The notes below the pieces were generated by a model. It was not told where the DNA came from, did no database searches, and saw only the letters and a program-made list of their open reading frames with translations. Positions 62,182-64,000 of a stretch of 64,000 bases of DNA are shown piece by piece (position 1 is the first letter of the stretch; the number at the start of each line of letters is the position of its first letter). The DNA comes from Candidatus Ideonella esbjergensis. GTDB taxonomy: Bacteria > Pseudomonadota > Gammaproteobacteria > Burkholderiales > Burkholderiaceae_C. The DNA lies in NCBI GenBank assembly GCA_016710065.1, contig JADJLP010000001.1, forward strand, positions 1,302,001-1,366,000. The letters run 5' to 3'. Both the position numbers and the translations under genes were made by a program.

Positions 62182-62230
62182 GTCAAGTACCATGTTGCTC
62201 ACGCAGAATGCAGAAAGGCGGTTTCGAGGC

Positions 62231-62635
62231 ATGATGACCCGAACTCAACCAGCGGTGTGTCCCAGCATGCAAGGTCTACCCCCAGAGGCATTGGCCCAGG
62301 TTGCGGCCTACTTTCAAGTCTTGTCCGAGCCCACGCGCCTGCAGATCCTCAACCTGCTGCGCGAGGGCGAGCGCAGCGTGGGTGAGCTGGCGCAACTCTG
62401 CGGCTCCAGCTCGGCCAATGTGTCGCGGCACCTGGCCATGCTGCAACAGCACGGGCTGGTGGAGCGCGAAAGCCGGGGCAACAGCGTGTTCTACAAGATT
62501 GCCGACGAATCGGTCTATGAGTTGTGCGATGTGGTGTGCGGCAACATCGCCCGCCAGTTCGAACGCCTGGACCAGAGCCGCGCCGCGTTTGTGCTGCCCA
62601 AATCCAAAATCGCCAAGGCGCGCGCATCGCGCTGA
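62231..62635 (+). CDS. ArsR family transcriptional repressor
   Basis: This 134-residue winged-helix regulator has AAYFQVLSEPTRLQILNLLR followed by the recognition region LAQLCGSSSANVSRHLAMLQ, and the wing VERESRGNSVFYKIADESV. Cysteines at about 10, 57, 99 and 103 (the last two in YELCDVVCGNI) could sense a metal, arsenite, or reactive sulfur through thiol chemistry. The start codon is uncertain: ATG at 62231 or 62234 are likely, ATG at 62192 is possible. It is divergent from the efflux operon with a perfect palindrome between, so it should repress both itself and the operon. Confidence 0.88.
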   Translation: MMTRTQPAVCPSMQGLPPEALAQVAAYFQVLSEPTRLQILNLLREGERSVGELAQLCGSSSANVSRHLAMLQQHGLVERESRGNSVFYKIADESVYELCDVVCGNIARQFERLDQSRAAFVLPKSKIAKARASR

Positions 62636-62689
62636 ACTCCTTTGGCGGCAGCTGGCGGCGCATTGCCGCCATTCCCGCACCCCTCCGTC

Positions 62690-63098
62690 GTCATTCCCGC
62701 GCAGGCGGGAATCCATGTCTTCACGTCGGTGGTGGGGCAGAGGCCGCCGGGTACCCGCCCGACTCCATCTCCCCCTCCGCCATGCCCTCAAGCCGGGCAT
62801 GGCGCATTCCTCCTTGAGTTCCGTCGGGCGGGTACCCGACACCCTCTGCCTGAGACAGCGGTGGCGCGCCACCAGGTGGACCGCCACCGTCAGTGGTTGC
62901 AGGGCAGTGGTGGTGCCTTCGGGCGGAGGGCACATTCGCGTTTGGGTAGAGAGCTCCGAGGGCCAAGGCAGAACAAGAGAGCTCAGGTGCGACAGGGGGC
63001 ACGGCGCTTGTCCGCGAGGAGTCCTTGGGCCGAAGGTACCGCCGCTGCACTGCCGCAGCCGACGCAAAGACATGGATTCCCGCCTACGCGGGAATGCC
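62690..63098. mobile_element. MITE-like non-coding element bounded by inverted REP-like units
   Basis: The left end (62690-62720) reads GTCATTCCCGCGCAGGCGGG followed by AATCCATGTCTT. The right end (about 63067-63098) is its inverse, AAAGACATGG ATTCCCGCCTACGCGGGAATGCC, with one internal mismatch over about 30 bp. The roughly 350 bp between them has no credible gene on either strand and holds a second large inverted repeat. The element lies between the ArsR and rhodanese genes. Terminal inverted repeats around a non-coding core are the shape of a miniature mobile element, but no target duplication was confirmed. Confidence 0.5.
62749..62837. repeat. Nested inverted repeat (15-bp outer, 10-bp inner arms)
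   Basis: The outer arms GGGTACCCGCCCGAC (62749-62763) and GTCGGGCGGGTACCC (62823-62837) are perfectly complementary. Between them CGCCATGCCC (62778-62787) and GGGCATGGCG (62795-62804) form an inner perfect stem with a 7-base loop. The whole would fold into a long two-part stem in DNA or RNA. It lies inside the repeat-bounded element. Confidence 0.8.
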
Positions 63099-63172
63099 GA
63101 AATACGGCCGGCTGCAATGCGCCGGAAACGGCAAAATGCAGCTGCGCCTTTGGCGCTCAATCCCAGGCCCGC

Positions 63173-63643
63173 TCAAGCTGCAGGACTGCGCTGGTCCGGG
63201 CGCACCCGGGCGGCGAGCAGGCTCTCTGCGGTGTCGCCATCCACGGGCAGGCCGGCGTCGTTCACAAGCGGCAGATCGGCATCGTTCCAGCCGCGCACCC
63301 CTGTGCGCAGCGAGGCCACGTTCTCGAAGCCCATGTCCAGCATGACTTGGGCCGCCAGCAGCGAGCGATTGCCCGAGCGGCACACCACCACCACCTCACG
63401 CGCAACTCGGCCACCGGCCAGCACGGGCACGGTGTCGTCGAATTCCCATTCGCAGGCCTGCTCCAACACGCCACGTGGCACGTGCAGAGAGCCTGCGATG
63501 TGCGCGGCACCAAATTCGGCCGGCTCGCGGACGTCCAGCAGCAGCAACTCAGGCTGGGCTTGCAAGCGGGCTTGCAGATCCCAGGGCATCAGCTCGGGAA
63601 CCCGCAGCCTTGCTTCTGCCAGCCAGTCGGCCAAACGCTTCAT
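63173..63643 (-). CDS. Rhodanese-like sulfurtransferase
   Basis: This 156-residue single-domain rhodanese transfers sulfane sulfur. The active-site loop is VVVCRSGNRSLLAAQVMLDM with the catalytic Cys; LLLLDVREPAEFGAAHIAGS is the conserved first motif and GFENVASLRTGVRGW the C-terminal one. There is no signal peptide. It is close to the ArsR-controlled operon with thioredoxin and DUF2892 (YgaP membrane part), so it may share a role in sulfur handling. It is in the same direction as the downstream-lying efflux operon but separated by the ArsR gene and a repeat element. It starts about 25 bp after the FadL-type gene and may be cotranscribed with it. Confidence 0.93.
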   Translation of the reverse strand: MKRLADWLAEARLRVPELMPWDLQARLQAQPELLLLDVREPAEFGAAHIAGSLHVPRGVLEQACEWEFDDTVPVLAGGRVAREVVVVCRSGNRSLLAAQVMLDMGFENVASLRTGVRGWNDADLPLVNDAGLPVDGDTAESLLAARVRPDQRSPAA

Positions 63644-63668
63644 GTCGCCCAGCCGTTCCCGAGGCGCG

Positions 63669-64000
63669 TCAGAAGCGCGCGCTGTACATCAGTTGGAGGT
63701 TCAGCTGGCTGTGGGTGATGACCGGACCAGAGCCCGCGTTGACCTTCACCTCTGGTGCATAGGCCGCAGATGCATTGATCTCGCCGCCGCTGCTCAGCGC
63801 ATAGCCGGCACCGAGCGTGTAGTGACTCTTCACGATGGCTGGGAACAGCGGGTTCACGTAGGCGTCGGGGATGGGGTTGTCGGCGACGTTGGCGCCGGCA
63901 CGCAGTGTCCACTCGGGTGACAGGCGCTGCGAGGCGCCGATGTGCACTACGGTCTGGTCTTTCCAGTTCTGGGGCAAGGCAAAACTGACGTTGCCGCCCA
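63669..64000 (-). CDS. FadL/OmpP1/TodX family outer-membrane transport protein (C-terminal part)
   Basis: Only the last 110 or so codons lie in the window; the frame is open to the right edge. The visible sequence, with WKDQTVVHIGASQRLSPEWT, LRAGANVADNPIPDAYVNPL and HYTLGAGYALSSGGEINASA, is the C-terminal beta-barrel portion of FadL-type channels, and the protein ends in a Phe after alternating hydrophobic residues (LNLQLMYSARF), the usual outer-membrane insertion signal. Members take up hydrophobic compounds such as fatty acids or aromatic hydrocarbons. The substrate of this one cannot be told from the fragment. Confidence 0.85.
   Translation of the reverse strand, partial: GGNVSFALPQNWKDQTVVHIGASQRLSPEWTLRAGANVADNPIPDAYVNPLFPAIVKSHYTLGAGYALSSGGEINASAAYAPEVKVNAGSGPVITHSQLNLQLMYSARF

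Noticed and set aside
62720..63070. Open frames inside the repeat-bounded element as small genes
   Set aside because: Their translations are Arg/Pro/Gly-rich, overlap palindromes, lack ribosome binding sites and resemble no protein family.

Overview
The window is chromosomal DNA of a GC-rich bacterium, most likely a betaproteobacterium of the order Burkholderiales and probably the family Comamonadaceae. This is inferred from base composition, from protein families (DUF1841, thioredoxin 2 with its zinc finger, GluQRS, a 3-hydroxybenzoate/gentisate operon) and from a dispersed palindromic repeat of the type GTCATTCCCGCGCAGGCGGG that recurs at seven places. No tRNA, rRNA, CRISPR array, integrase or transposase was seen.

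Left part (1-10.4 kb): the end of a sodium:solute symporter, an orphan histidine kinase, an alpha/beta hydrolase, a GNAT acetyltransferase, a two-domain FKBP prolyl isomerase, GluQRS, a LysR regulator divergent from a pirin gene with a palindrome between them, and a coupled glycosyltransferase / FkbM methyltransferase pair.

Centre (10.9-27.0 kb): one gene of about 16.1 kb dominates the window. It encodes a protein of about 5,378 residues made of 641 consecutive 8-residue repeats (consensus LSTAQVAA). These are organised into blocks of 10, 7 and 10 octads, and these blocks into 21 tandem 216-residue super-repeats (648 bp each). The protein ends in an EF-hand-like calcium-binding C-terminus typical of type I secreted proteins. 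It has no N-terminal signal peptide, begins 493 bp from the divergent glycosyltransferase gene, and ends at a strong terminator. This is the best candidate for an undescribed system: a giant, possibly glycosylated, surface or secreted repeat fibre.

Right of it (27-38 kb): VapBC, a small membrane protein and a VOC protein; an NhaD / DEDD exonuclease / isochorismatase cluster; a chemotaxis receptor behind a TolC-family gene; a ParD-like / zeta-toxin pair with a palindromic operator; and a low-GC 527-residue protein of unknown function.

37.6-43.4 kb: a MarR regulator and three gentisate-pathway genes (3-hydroxybenzoate 6-hydroxylase, gentisate dioxygenase, fumarylpyruvate hydrolase). The genes are separated by palindromic repeats and the locus lacks a maleylpyruvate isomerase. 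A 13-bp motif is shared by the marR and hydroxylase upstream regions. An S9 peptidase converges on this operon.

43.4-54.3 kb: GNAT/MoxR pair, HD-GYP phosphodiesterase, an orphan peptide-binding protein, the CopA copper ATPase, two lower-GC DUF1566 exported proteins, a TauE/SafE permease and DUF1841.

54.3-64 kb: an IclR-type pseudogene fragment, an unknown membrane-anchored protein, then an ArsR-controlled operon (adaptor, RND pump, DUF2892, thioredoxin 2, TolC) with a 22-bp palindromic operator. A 409-bp repeat-bounded non-coding element, a rhodanese and the end of a FadL-type porin close the window.
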